The notes beneath the pieces are model-generated. The model did no database searches. It had not been told where the DNA came from and was given only the letters and a program-made list of their open reading frames with translations. A stretch of 21,977 nt of DNA from Burkholderia sp. (GTDB taxonomy: Bacteria; Pseudomonadota; Gammaproteobacteria; Burkholderiales; Burkholderiaceae), in NCBI GenBank assembly GCA_028292565.1, contig JAQGMD010000186.1, forward strand, positions 1 through 21,977. The letters are read 5' to 3'. This document shows, piece after piece, positions 7,038 through 13,854 of this stretch. The position numbers were made by a program, and so were the translations under genes. The first letter of the stretch is position 1; each line of letters opens with the position of its first letter.

Positions 7038-8159
7038 TTGCGTCTTAATTTCCCGCTTAAAACCACGCTGTCCGCGCTTGGCTTGTTTGTCTTGTTGCAT
7101 ATTTCCGGATGCTCGAATACCAATCGGTATTACGATGCGTCGAAACCGCACCATACGCCTGAGGGATTCCAGAATAACTACCCGCCGAATCCCGCCTACA
7201 AAAGGCCGGAGTCGAACGAAACGACAACATGGCTGGCACGCATCAAGAACTGGACCGCGGAAAAGCCATCCACCGCGCCATTGCGGTCGCTCAACCCGGT
7301 CAAGCCCGATCTGCAATTCATCCACGCGAACAAGGACATTCCCGCAGTCACGTGGATAGGCCATGCGACGTTCCTGCTGCAGATGGGCAACGGCGTAAAT
7401 ATCCTGACCGATCCGGTGTTCACCGATCGCGCGTCGCCGCTTTCGTTTGCCGGACCAAAACGGCAACAGCCGCCGGGTCTTGCGATGTCGGAGTTGCCGC
7501 GCATCGATGCGATTCTCCTCACGCATTCCCACTACGACCACTTGTCGCTGGAGAGCCTGCGCGAGTTGTATGCGCAGAAGGGTGGCCCGCCCAAATTGTT
7601 TGCGCCGTTGGGCGTCGATTTGTGGCTGCAGGAAAACGTCACGCACGGTGATGCCACCCACATCGTCAAAATGGATTGGTGGGACAGCGCGTCCATCAAG
7701 GGCACCGAGATTCATTTTCTTCCGGTGCAGCACTGGTCCAGCCGCACGCCGTGGGACCGCAATGCAACCTTGTGGGGAGCGTATGCGGTCAGGCAGCCGA
7801 AGTTTTCATTCTTCTTTTCCGGCGACCTCGGCTACTCCCAGGACATCAAGGATATCGCAGCCAGGTTCAACGGCTTCGACCTCGCCGCCATCGGCATGGG
7901 CGCCTATGAGCCGGTGTGGTACAGGAACTCGCACGTGACGCCGGAAGAGGCGGTGCAGGTACACAAGGACCTTGGCATCAAGCGCAGCATCGGCATGCAC
8001 TGGGGGACCTTTGCGATGGGGGAAGAGCGGCTCGACCAACCGCTTGAAGACCTGGCGCTTGCGAGGAAAAAACTCGGCGTCGGGGAGGACGAGTTTTTTG
8101 TGCTGAAACACGGGGAAACCTTCCGGCCTACGATCGCAAGCGCGGCCGGCCAGCATTAA
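7038..8159 (+). CDS. Metallo-beta-lactamase-fold hydrolase, NAPE-PLD/UlaG-like, predicted lipoprotein
   Basis: The product is 373 residues from a TTG start at 7038 (AGAGG six bases upstream). The frame extends back to 6903, but the extra 45 residues look non-coding and would bury the signal peptide. From the TTG, the N-terminus is MRLNFPLKTTLSALGLFVLLHISGC: a basic start, hydrophobic core and lipobox ISGC (Cys25), so it is probably anchored in the envelope. The metal site is complete: H163-x-H165-x-D167-H168 (THSHYDH), then H232 (VQHWSSR), D263 (SGDLGY) and H321 (GMHWGTF). The pattern VTWIGHATFLLQ...ILTDPVF is typical of the N-acylphosphatidylethanolamine phospholipase D-like branch. A phosphodiester or lactone substrate is likely; a phospholipid would suit a membrane-anchored enzyme, but this is inference. 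Confidence 0.87.
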   Translation: MRLNFPLKTTLSALGLFVLLHISGCSNTNRYYDASKPHHTPEGFQNNYPPNPAYKRPESNETTTWLARIKNWTAEKPSTAPLRSLNPVKPDLQFIHANKDIPAVTWIGHATFLLQMGNGVNILTDPVFTDRASPLSFAGPKRQQPPGLAMSELPRIDAILLTHSHYDHLSLESLRELYAQKGGPPKLFAPLGVDLWLQENVTHGDATHIVKMDWWDSASIKGTEIHFLPVQHWSSRTPWDRNATLWGAYAVRQPKFSFFFSGDLGYSQDIKDIAARFNGFDLAAIGMGAYEPVWYRNSHVTPEEAVQVHKDLGIKRSIGMHWGTFAMGEERLDQPLEDLALARKKLGVGEDEFFVLKHGETFRPTIASAAGQH

Positions 8160-8172
8160 TCAAGGGGCGCCG

Positions 8173-8199
8173 GGCGGCCGCGCTACGAAGCGTGCCGCC
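8173..8199 (+). terminator. Candidate hairpin between convergent genes
   Basis: GGCGGCCGCGCT-ACGA-AGCGTGCCGCC forms about 11 pairs with one bulge, 14 bases after the stop at 8159. It is followed by a moderately T-rich stretch (TGTTCAACTTTTC) that runs into the end of the minus gene at 8203. A terminator for the lipoprotein-hydrolase gene is likely; the tail is weak. Confidence 0.45.
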
Positions 8200-8202
8200 T
8201 GT

Positions 8203-8520
8203 TCAACTTTTCGACACCACATTCTTCACATAAGGCAACGAGCGGACGCAATCCATCTCGTTGCCTTCGGCGTCTTTCGGCGCCAGGACGCGCACCCATC
8301 CGAGCACTTCATCGACGCTGGCGAGCCCGCTGAGGAGGCTGGTGCGGATGCGGCGATAGGTCTCGACGAGTTCATCCGCCTCGATCTTGCCGCCCGACAC
8401 GGTGTGGTCGACCCGTTGCACCAGCCGTTCGATCGCTGTCAGCTCGGAGGAGAGCACCTCGCGCAACGCTGTTACGCTGGTCACCGCATCGTCGGTGTCG
8501 TGAATACTCATTTTTTCCAT
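8203..8520 (-). CDS. Small acidic helical protein of unknown function
   Basis: A 105-residue soluble protein with no signal or membrane segment. Most of it (residues about 10-75) is predicted helical and amphipathic: VTALREVLSSELTAIERLVQRVDHTV and ADELVETYRRIRTSLLSGLASVDEVLGWV. It could form a helical bundle or coiled coil, as in small regulators or phasin-like proteins, but no family was recognised. An AAAGGTG element lies eight to nine bases before the ATG at 8520; a second in-frame ATG at 8511 is less well placed. About 80 bases upstream lies a perfect FNR-type box (8597-8610), in a position that would suit direct activation, so oxygen-responsive control is plausible. It is divergent from a small SOS-boxed gene. 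Confidence 0.65.
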   Translation of the reverse strand: MEKMSIHDTDDAVTSVTALREVLSSELTAIERLVQRVDHTVSGGKIEADELVETYRRIRTSLLSGLASVDEVLGWVRVLAPKDAEGNEMDCVRSLPYVKNVVSKS

Positions 8521-8596
8521 CTTGGTTCACCTTTTTTCGTGGCAAGGGCACTGAGAATTCAGACTGTCAACTTTTACGCAGGCTTCATTGTCGAGG

Positions 8597-8610
8597 TTGA
8601 TCTGGATCAA
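8597..8610. promoter_or_regulatory. Perfect FNR/ANR-type box TTGAT-CTGG-ATCAA
   Basis: The match to the TTGAT-N4-ATCAA consensus of FNR-family oxygen sensors is exact. The centre is about 83 bases upstream of the start of the minus gene (8520). On that strand a weak -10-like TAAAAG lies about 20 bases after the box, close to class II activator spacing. It is about 77 bases upstream of the likely start point of the divergent gene at 8724, so control of that gene is also possible. Confidence 0.6.
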
Positions 8611-8645
8611 AATCCGGAGGGATGTGCAATCGAGCATTTTATGCG

Positions 8646-8675
8646 TTGGAAATAGTACTGTTTATTTGTACAGTG
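8646..8675 (+). promoter_or_regulatory. SOS box (LexA operator) overlapping a sigma-70-like promoter
   Basis: TACTGTTTATTTGTACAGTG at 8656-8675 matches the E. coli LexA consensus CTGT-N8-ACAG exactly in its core and in the flanking TA. A promoter-like pair, TTGGAA (8646-8651) and TACAGT (8669-8674) with a 17-base spacer, overlaps it so that bound LexA would block transcription. The predicted start point (about 8681) lies some 43 bases before the ATG at 8724. A second small palindrome, CAGTACTG, follows at 8685-8692. Confidence 0.7.
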
Positions 8676-8723
8676 TTTGTGGTACAGTACTGCATCACTT
8701 CAATGTATTTCAACGGAGAAAAC

Positions 8724-8951
8724 ATGAATAACCTGAATAACACCTTCGGCCCGCGCTTTGGCCTGGAATTCGCCCCGACTGCCTTTCTGGTCCGGCTCGG
8801 CAACCGCGAGCTCTTCGTCAGCCGCGATTTCCGCAAGCGTTATTACAGCGTCAATCCGTTGATCGACTGCAGCACCGGCATCCAGCCCGGGCATCTTGAG
8901 ATCCTGCTATTTCGCAAGTGGCTGGTGATCCTGTCGAAGGCGCGCTATTAA
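8724..8951 (+). CDS. 75-residue protein of unknown function, predicted SOS-regulated
   Basis: ATG at 8724 preceded by GGAG five bases upstream; the frame is open from 8622, but the upstream part spans the promoter and is not coding. The product is small and basic (MNNLNNTFGPRFGLEFAPTAF..., ending FRKWLVILSKARY). It has no signal peptide; the last 18 residues (HLEILLFRKWLVILSKARY) are hydrophobic and basic, perhaps a membrane-binding helix or strand. It matches no family I recognise. A perfect LexA box overlaps the likely promoter, so expression should rise with DNA damage. Small SOS proteins in other bacteria include cell-division inhibitors (SulA, SidA types) and toxins (TisB, SymE), but nothing in the sequence identifies this one with any of them. 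It stands alone, followed by palindromic repeats. Confidence 0.65.
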   Translation: MNNLNNTFGPRFGLEFAPTAFLVRLGNRELFVSRDFRKRYYSVNPLIDCSTGIQPGHLEILLFRKWLVILSKARY

Positions 8952-8986
8952 TTCCACGCCCGCTTCTGCCCTGGTTCAATAGTGCT

Positions 8987-9064
8987 GTAGGGTGCGCCGT
9001 GCCAGTGCGCAAGGTCCAACCTACATTCCAATAGCGACGTAGGGCGCGTCGGATGTGGCATCCG
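8987..9064. repeat. Degenerate GTAGGGTGCGC-type palindromes in a convergent gap
   Basis: Two units begin with GTAGGG(T/C)GCG: 8987-9024 reads GTAGGGTGCGC...GTGCGC...CCTAC as an imperfect hairpin, and 9039-9064 ends in a perfect stem CGGATG-TGG-CATCCG (9050-9064). A stronger relative, GTAGGGGTGCGC, lies at 19446. They fall between convergent genes ending at 8951 and 9096, so they may serve as terminators. The rest of the gap shows nothing recognisable. Confidence 0.5.
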
Positions 9065-9095
9065 TATTGCCTCGCGCATGCTTTAACGCTGGTGC

Positions 9096-9425
9096 TCAAT
9101 GTCCGCTGCTGGCGAGGTTCAGCAGGACCACGCCTACGAGGATGGAAAACAGCCCAGCCAGCTTCATCAGGCTGACGGTCTCGTTGAACCAGACGACGCC
9201 GATCAGGGCGATGGCGGCGAGGCCGACACCGCTCCACACAGCATAAACAATCCCGACCTCGAGCGTTTTCAGCACTTGCGCCAGCAAGTAAAAAGACAGG
9301 CCGTAGCCGCAGATAACCAGAAGCGATGGCCACAGCCGGGTGAACCCGTCGGACAGCTTCAGCGCGCTGGTCGCGATGATTTCCGCGGTAATGGCGACGG
9401 CCAGCATGAGCCAGGCAGGATTCAT
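9096..9425 (-). CDS. EmrE/QacE-like small multidrug resistance (SMR) transporter
   Basis: A 109-residue inner-membrane protein with four transmembrane helices, aligning end to end with EmrE (110 residues). Shared features include the start MNP, the key helix-1 glutamate (E15, equal to EmrE E14), K23-L-S-D-G-F-T-R-L-W-P, Y41, and YAVWSGVG with W64 (EmrE W63). The family exports quaternary ammonium and other lipophilic cations in exchange for protons as an antiparallel dimer. A single gene is consistent with a dual-topology homodimer of the EmrE type rather than a paired system. ATG 9425 has AAGGAA eight bases upstream. The gene lies between palindromic repeats and a mobile element whose left end is 44 bases from its start. 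Native or acquired origin cannot be told. Confidence 0.92.
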   Translation of the reverse strand: MNPAWLMLAVAITAEIIATSALKLSDGFTRLWPSLLVICGYGLSFYLLAQVLKTLEVGIVYAVWSGVGLAAIALIGVVWFNETVSLMKLAGLFSILVGVVLLNLASSGH

Positions 9426-9468
9426 CTTCTATTTCCTTTTCGGGTTGTCTCACACGCATTCAACTATC

Positions 9469-9797
9469 GCACCGCGCAGGGATAAGGTGGGCAATTTGGC
9501 GGCCGGCGCGGGATGCGGTGCAAGGGGCCCGCCGAGGGGCGTGAGGAGGAGTCATAGCGAGCTATGGCGACGACGAGCAACGCGGCAACGCCCCCGCTAG
9601 AGCGGTTTCAGCCTGACTGTACCAGGCGAGCCCGAGGCGATTTGTCTGCGGAACAAGGCGCGTCGACGCGACATGGCGGTGCCATGGCAAGGAGAGGCAA
9701 CGCAGTGCCGCGGGCAAAGCGTCCGGGATCGACGGTACAGTCAGGCTGAAACCACTCGAGGGCCAGCAAAATTGACCAGCTTATTCCTGCGCGGTGC
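9469..9797. mobile_element. MITE-like palindromic element, copy A (329 bp, carries an inner palindrome)
   Basis: Terminal inverted repeats: left 9469-9502 (GCACCGCGCAGGGATAAGGT...) and right 9764-9797, matching at 29 of 34 positions. Flanks are CTATC (9464-9468) and CTATG (9798-9802), a likely 5-bp target duplication with one change. The left end carries CAATTTGGCGG and the right end, read inward, CAATTTTGCTGG; the shorter copy at 13855 has the same left-right difference, so both ends are conserved. No transposase fits inside; open frames here (for example 9564-9749) are palindrome artefacts. It fills most of the 391-base gap between the SMR and DHA2 genes and ends 19 bases from the DHA2 stop. 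Confidence 0.75.
9597..9760. repeat. Near-complete palindrome nested inside mobile element copy A
   Basis: Arms 9597-9623 and 9734-9760 match at 25 of 27 positions, with a perfect 20-bp core (GGTTTCAGCCTGACTGTACC at 9604-9623). Weaker pairing continues inward to a central stem CATGGC-GGT-GCCATG (9672-9686), exactly at the midpoint. The short copy of the host element lacks it: there CCCGCTA leads almost directly into CCAGCAAAATT. This suggests a second element inserted into the first, with CTAGAG/CTCGAG as a possible target duplication. Confidence 0.7.
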
Positions 9798-9816
9798 CTA
9801 TGCGGCGACGACGTGA

Positions 9817-11340
9817 TCATTTGGCGGGAGCGACGGACTGCACCTTGCCCCGCAACTCCTGTTCACGCAACATTGACGCCAGGAGCGGCGACAACAGAGA
9901 AATCGCCGCGCAGATGATGAACAGGTTGCGGAATGCGCTCGATGCTGCTTCACGCACCTGCGCGCCATGCGCATCGAGGACGCTGGCATTGACCGAATGG
10001 AACAGGTCCATCAGCATTTCAACGCCAATCGTATTGGTCTCGGGCAGTGCATCGCGCAGGAAGGCAATCAGGATCGACGTCAGTACAGCGACCCCGACCG
10101 CGCCGCCCAGCATGCGGGAGAATGCCGTCAGCGCGGTTGCCAGTCCGACCTCCGAAGGCGGCACGGCATTCTGCGTCGCCACCAATCCGGTAGGAAGCTG
10201 GAACCCGATCCCCAACCCAAGTACGCACATTACGGTGCCCATCAACCACGCATGATGCGATTCGGTGAATGCCAGACAGATGATCGCAATCGAGGTGGCA
10301 ATCGCGCCGCCGATTTGCAGCGGCTTGTAGCGGCCGGTCCCGGTCATCAGCCGTCCCGCCAGGAATGCGCCTAACGGCACGGCCAGTGTTAGCGGCAACA
10401 GGCGTAATGCCGCCGCATCAGGCGCCACGCCGCCGGTAAGTTGTAGCCGCAACGGCAATAGCACCGACATCGAGATCATCTGAAAAAACGCCAGGAACAA
10501 GGTGGCGCAGCAAATTGCCACAGTCCGGTTGCGGAACATGCCAAGCGGGATGATCGGCTCCGCAATGCGTTTCTCATACCAGCCAAACCAGGCCAGCACG
10601 ACTGCCGAGCCGATCAGCAACGCGATATTGGTCGTGTCGGCGAAGGACACACCCTGGCCGACCCGGGTGATTGCAATCAATAGTGCGGTAAGTCCGACAG
10701 CAAACAACAGCGCGCCAACGTAATCAATCTCGCGGCGCGCATGACCCGCCGGCAGGCTGCGCAACGCACGCCGTATCACCGCCAATGCAACCAGGCCGAT
10801 CGGCAGGTTGATCCAGAATATCCAGTGCCACGACAGGTAATTCGTCAGATAGCCGCCGATAACCGGTCCGCCCAGGCTGGCCACCGCCCAGATACTACTG
10901 ATGTACCCCTGATACCGACCACGCTCCCGCAAAGGCACCACATCGGCAATGGTCGCTTGGGCGACTGAAATGAGTCCCCCACCTCCGATGCCTTGCAGTA
11001 CCCGCCATGCGATCAGCTGCGGCATCGTTTCCGCCAGGGCGCAGCCGATCGAAGCGATCAGGAAGATCAGCACAGCCGATGTAAGGGTCGCCCTGCGGCC
11101 GTAAATATCACTCAGCTTTCCGTAGATCGGCGTGACCACCGTGGAGGCCACCAGGTATGCCGACACTACCCACGCCATCATGCTGAAGCCGTGCAACTGT
11201 GTCGCAATTGCCGGCAGCGCCACCGCAACGATGGTTTGTTCTAACGCGCCCAGCAGGATGACCAGGGTGACACCGGCTAATACGGAGGGAACTGAAATAG
11301 TCGCCGCAGCGGCGGGAGAGGGACTGACAGGATTGGTCAT
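9817..11340 (-). CDS. DHA2-family MFS drug:proton antiporter (14 transmembrane segments)
   Basis: A 507-residue polytopic inner-membrane exporter. Family motifs are clear: TLVILLGALEQTIVAVALP in helix 1 (motif D1), GKLSDIYGRR (motif A), WRVLQGIGGGG (motif B), GPVIGGYLTNYLSWHWIFWINLPIG (motif C region), and further helices consistent with 14 segments. DHA2 proteins export lipophilic drugs, dyes or toxic metabolites using the proton gradient. The frame runs back to 11514, but the 58 extra residues are Pro/Arg/Ser-rich and unlike a transporter start; ATG 11340 (MTNPVSPSP) gives the usual length, although its ribosome-binding site is weak. No membrane-fusion or TetR gene is adjacent, so it probably works alone. 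The substrate cannot be named. Its stop is 19 bases from the right end of the mobile element. Confidence 0.9.
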   Translation of the reverse strand: MTNPVSPSPAAAATISVPSVLAGVTLVILLGALEQTIVAVALPAIATQLHGFSMMAWVVSAYLVASTVVTPIYGKLSDIYGRRATLTSAVLIFLIASIGCALAETMPQLIAWRVLQGIGGGGLISVAQATIADVVPLRERGRYQGYISSIWAVASLGGPVIGGYLTNYLSWHWIFWINLPIGLVALAVIRRALRSLPAGHARREIDYVGALLFAVGLTALLIAITRVGQGVSFADTTNIALLIGSAVVLAWFGWYEKRIAEPIIPLGMFRNRTVAICCATLFLAFFQMISMSVLLPLRLQLTGGVAPDAAALRLLPLTLAVPLGAFLAGRLMTGTGRYKPLQIGGAIATSIAIICLAFTESHHAWLMGTVMCVLGLGIGFQLPTGLVATQNAVPPSEVGLATALTAFSRMLGGAVGVAVLTSILIAFLRDALPETNTIGVEMLMDLFHSVNASVLDAHGAQVREAASSAFRNLFIICAAISLLSPLLASMLREQELRGKVQSVAPAK

Positions 11341-11845
11341 GCGAAAAGGCTGAAATTCAGGGATGAAGTATCGAGGTGCAACGCGATAAACAAGCTCGCG
11401 CCCTGATGGCGCAACATGCGGGACTGGGCTTGCTTGTAAGGAACGCAATGATACTACCGATAGCGTCGGGCCGCAGAGGCGGTCGGCGGGGCAGCTCCGG
11501 TTTGATGGAATCACGGGATGTCAAAAACAGCAGCAAAGTGGGCCGTGTGAAACATCACGCCATAAAAATCCGCGCCATCGCTTGAGTCCGCTGTTGATTT
11601 TCCCGCATCATTAAATAATTCCGCAAAGCATTGAATTTTTCTGCGGAGAAAGTGTCTCAAACACCGCTGAGAAGAAACCATGGCGAAAAGCACCGTTTCG
11701 CAGGCACCAAATTTCGCATGACATTCAACCCTGCCCACCGTAATACCGCTCTGCCCAGTCAAGTGCCTCTCTACGCTTCACTCCCTTTCGTTGAACAAAA
11801 TCTGACCTTATCGCACTGGAGCGACCCGCTTCAGGCGCCACACGC
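11341..11845. other. 505-base gap between two divergent transporter genes
   Basis: Promoters for both flanking transporter genes must lie here, but no clear consensus pair was found. A 43-codon frame from ATG 11718 ends in ATGA overlapping the start of the next gene, and could be a leader or a chance frame; it lacks a ribosome-binding site. An imperfect stem (CCGCA...TGCGG, about 11620-11645) lies mid-gap. Reverse frames in the gap start at TTG, lack ribosome-binding sites and look like chance. Confidence 0.4.
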
Positions 11846-13036
11846 ATGACTCTGACACCACATCAACGCGCGCTACTCCCCCTCATCGCCCTGCAAGGCG
11901 CCGTCGCCACCATAGGCGGCTTCATCGGATTCTTCGTCGTCGGCAAACAGGACGTGAATGCCATGTTCCGCTTCACCGCGGGCATGCTCACCGCGGCCAT
12001 GGTGTCCACCTTCATTGCATACTACTTCGGGCCGCGCCTGCACCTGACCGGCAAACGCCTGCTGAAGCTGGGTTTCCTGATCCCCGGATTGCTGATCCTG
12101 TTCGGAGGCGGATCCGTTGCCGTTCTGGCCATCGCGTACGGATCGTTTCTTGGGCTCACATGGGGTGCCCGCCATTCGCTCGAGATGTCGCTGGTGCAGG
12201 ATGCGCAGCGTGACCGCTATGCAAGCCATTCCGGCACGTTTACCGTGGTGTTCGGCATAGCGGCAACGCTGGCGGCGACGCTGGTGCTGGCGAGCTCCGA
12301 GGACAGCAACCACGTGTACTGGCTTTACGGCGTGTTGTGCCTGGCCGGCGCTTTCCTGTTCGGGAATAACATTCCCGAGACGCCGCCGGTGTCCATCAAG
12401 GATCCGGTTTCAGTGATCCGCCAACCGGAATTCCTTGCCTGCCTGCCGCTTTTCTTCGTGGAGTCCGGCCTCTTCGGCGTGACCCAGGCGCTCAGTTCGG
12501 CCGGCGCGGTCAAGGCGTTGGGCTCGGCCAGTCATTTCGGATGGGTAGCGACCCTCGCCAGCCTTATCGGCGGTGTGGCGCTTTACTTTACAAGACAGAA
12601 CCGCTCCGCTGAAAACCGTGCACGCTGGCTGGGAGGCGCCTGCCTGATGGTCGGTATCTCCTTTATATTCCTCGGCCTGAGCGCGTGGTTGCCGGTCCTC
12701 TTCATCGCTCACACCGTCCTGAAAGCCGCTGCGGGTCCGTTTCTTTACGCCAGCGAGCAGGTGCTGAACCAGCGCACGCTCGATATCAAGGGGGAGTTGT
12801 CCGATCGCATATTCGCGCGCGAATTTGTGCTGTGGGTCTTGCGCATGATTTCGCTTGGCATGTTCTGGGCGCTGGCGAACGTGCTGTCGCCTACCCATCT
12901 GCTGGCCGTCGGATCGGTCCTGCTGACCGCTGCGACCGCGACCGAATACCTGGTGGGGCAGGCATTATTGGGCAAGAGACGGGGAGCCGACCTTGGAATG
13001 GCCATGACCGGAGCGCCTCTCAAACAGACGGCGTGA
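11846..13036 (+). CDS. MFS-type membrane transporter, substrate unknown
   Basis: A 396-residue protein with about 12 hydrophobic helices, the length of a typical 12-helix MFS permease. Visible helices include LIALQGAVATIGGFIGFFVVG, LIPGLLILFGGGSVAVLAIAYG and LLAVGSVLLTAATATEYLVG. Classical motif A (GxLaDrxGrr) is not obvious, so it belongs to a divergent MFS branch. A charged stretch LNQRTLDIKGELSDRIFAREF precedes the last helices. The ATG at 11846 has only a weak AGG upstream and overlaps, as ATGA, the stop of a short upstream frame, so translational coupling is possible. It is divergent from the DHA2 exporter. The glycine-zipper gene follows 168 bases downstream on the same strand but probably has its own promoter. 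Confidence 0.75.
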   Translation: MTLTPHQRALLPLIALQGAVATIGGFIGFFVVGKQDVNAMFRFTAGMLTAAMVSTFIAYYFGPRLHLTGKRLLKLGFLIPGLLILFGGGSVAVLAIAYGSFLGLTWGARHSLEMSLVQDAQRDRYASHSGTFTVVFGIAATLAATLVLASSEDSNHVYWLYGVLCLAGAFLFGNNIPETPPVSIKDPVSVIRQPEFLACLPLFFVESGLFGVTQALSSAGAVKALGSASHFGWVATLASLIGGVALYFTRQNRSAENRARWLGGACLMVGISFIFLGLSAWLPVLFIAHTVLKAAAGPFLYASEQVLNQRTLDIKGELSDRIFAREFVLWVLRMISLGMFWALANVLSPTHLLAVGSVLLTAATATEYLVGQALLGKRRGADLGMAMTGAPLKQTA

Positions 13037-13204
13037 CCGTTGTCTTTTAGGCATATGTCGTCGGCCGCGCGCAACAGTCCGGCCGTTTTCATGGATGACG
13101 CCATGGCCGAGGTTACAAAAGATTACAACGCTATTGCTTAAAAGCACTATGCTTCCGTCATACAATCCGTTTCACAGGACAGGAAAAGAAGGGGAAATAT
13201 CACT

Positions 13205-13651
13205 ATGTTGAAAAGAGCACTCGGCGCAATTGCCATCGTGGTCCTGCCACTAACGGCCATGGCGACTGAATACACGGTCGTGGAACGTCCGCGCCAGGAA
13301 TGCTGGAACGAACAGGTCGCCACGAATAACCGTTCGTCGAACATTACCGGCGCGGTCATTGGTGGCGTAGCCGGCGGTATCCTCGGCAACCAGGTCGGCG
13401 ACGGTAACGGCAAGACGGTAGCCACCGCGGTCGGCGCCGCTACGGGCGCAGTTGTCGGCGACCGCATGTCGAACAATTCGCCTTCCACCCAGACAGTGCA
13501 GCGCTGCCGCACAGTGATGGAGCGCCACCGCGTTCCGGTCGCCGAGCGCGTGATCCACACCGAGCGTGTGTACTACGTCAAGGAAGAGAAACATAAGCAT
13601 AAGCACAAGAAACACAAGCACCATGATCATCATCACGACGATGACGATTGA
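13205..13651 (+). CDS. Glycine-zipper 2TM protein with His-rich tail, periplasmic/outer membrane
   Basis: A 148-residue exported protein. Residues 1-20 are a Sec signal (MLKRALGAIAIVVLPLTAMA) with AMA as cleavage site and no lipobox Cys. Residues about 46-87 are a glycine zipper of the Rick_17kDa/SlyB class (GGVAGGILGNQVGDGNGKTVATAVGAATG), which packs into membranes. Two Cys (C33 and one in VQRCRTV) could form a disulfide. The last ~23 residues are almost only Lys, His and Asp (KHKHKHKKHKHHDHHHDDDD in part), a likely metal-binding tail. GGGGA lies about eight bases before the ATG. Function (inference): envelope integrity or metal buffering. A relative lies at 18787. A perfect terminator follows. 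Confidence 0.88.
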   Translation: MLKRALGAIAIVVLPLTAMATEYTVVERPRQECWNEQVATNNRSSNITGAVIGGVAGGILGNQVGDGNGKTVATAVGAATGAVVGDRMSNNSPSTQTVQRCRTVMERHRVPVAERVIHTERVYYVKEEKHKHKHKKHKHHDHHHDDDD

Positions 13652-13690
13652 TACGATGGCTGGTTAAAAAGCGACGCTGATGTAAAAGTT

Positions 13691-13718
13691 AAAAAGGCTC
13701 ACACGTGTGAGCCTTTTT
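13691..13718. terminator. Perfect bidirectional rho-independent terminator
   Basis: A 28-base perfect palindrome: AAAAAGGCTCACAC then GTGTGAGCCTTTTT. It forms a GC stem with A-tract and T-tract on either side, so it works on both strands. It lies 40 bases after the stop of the glycine-zipper gene and faces the antiporter gene ending at 13973. Confidence 0.92.
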
Positions 13719-13854
13719 CGCGAATACGGCAGGCGATTCGCCAGTCGAGAATCTGCGGCGCTACCGGGCCGGGAATTCGCGTCAGCCATTCCACACCGAA
13801 CGCGCCTGACTGGTGGTCGAGTTTTCCCCGGCGATGCCAGGTCCAATCCCTTAG

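Noticed and set aside
9564..9749. Open frames inside mobile element copy A
   Set aside because: The sequence is a palindrome, so both strands stay open by symmetry; no ribosome-binding site or transposase motif.
11341..11514. 58-residue N-terminal extension of the DHA2 transporter
   Set aside because: Pro/Ser/Arg-rich, no transporter features, and the internal ATG gives the usual protein length.
13664..13846. 60-residue reverse frame between the terminator and the antiporter gene
   Set aside because: It reads through the perfect terminator palindrome and shows no family features.
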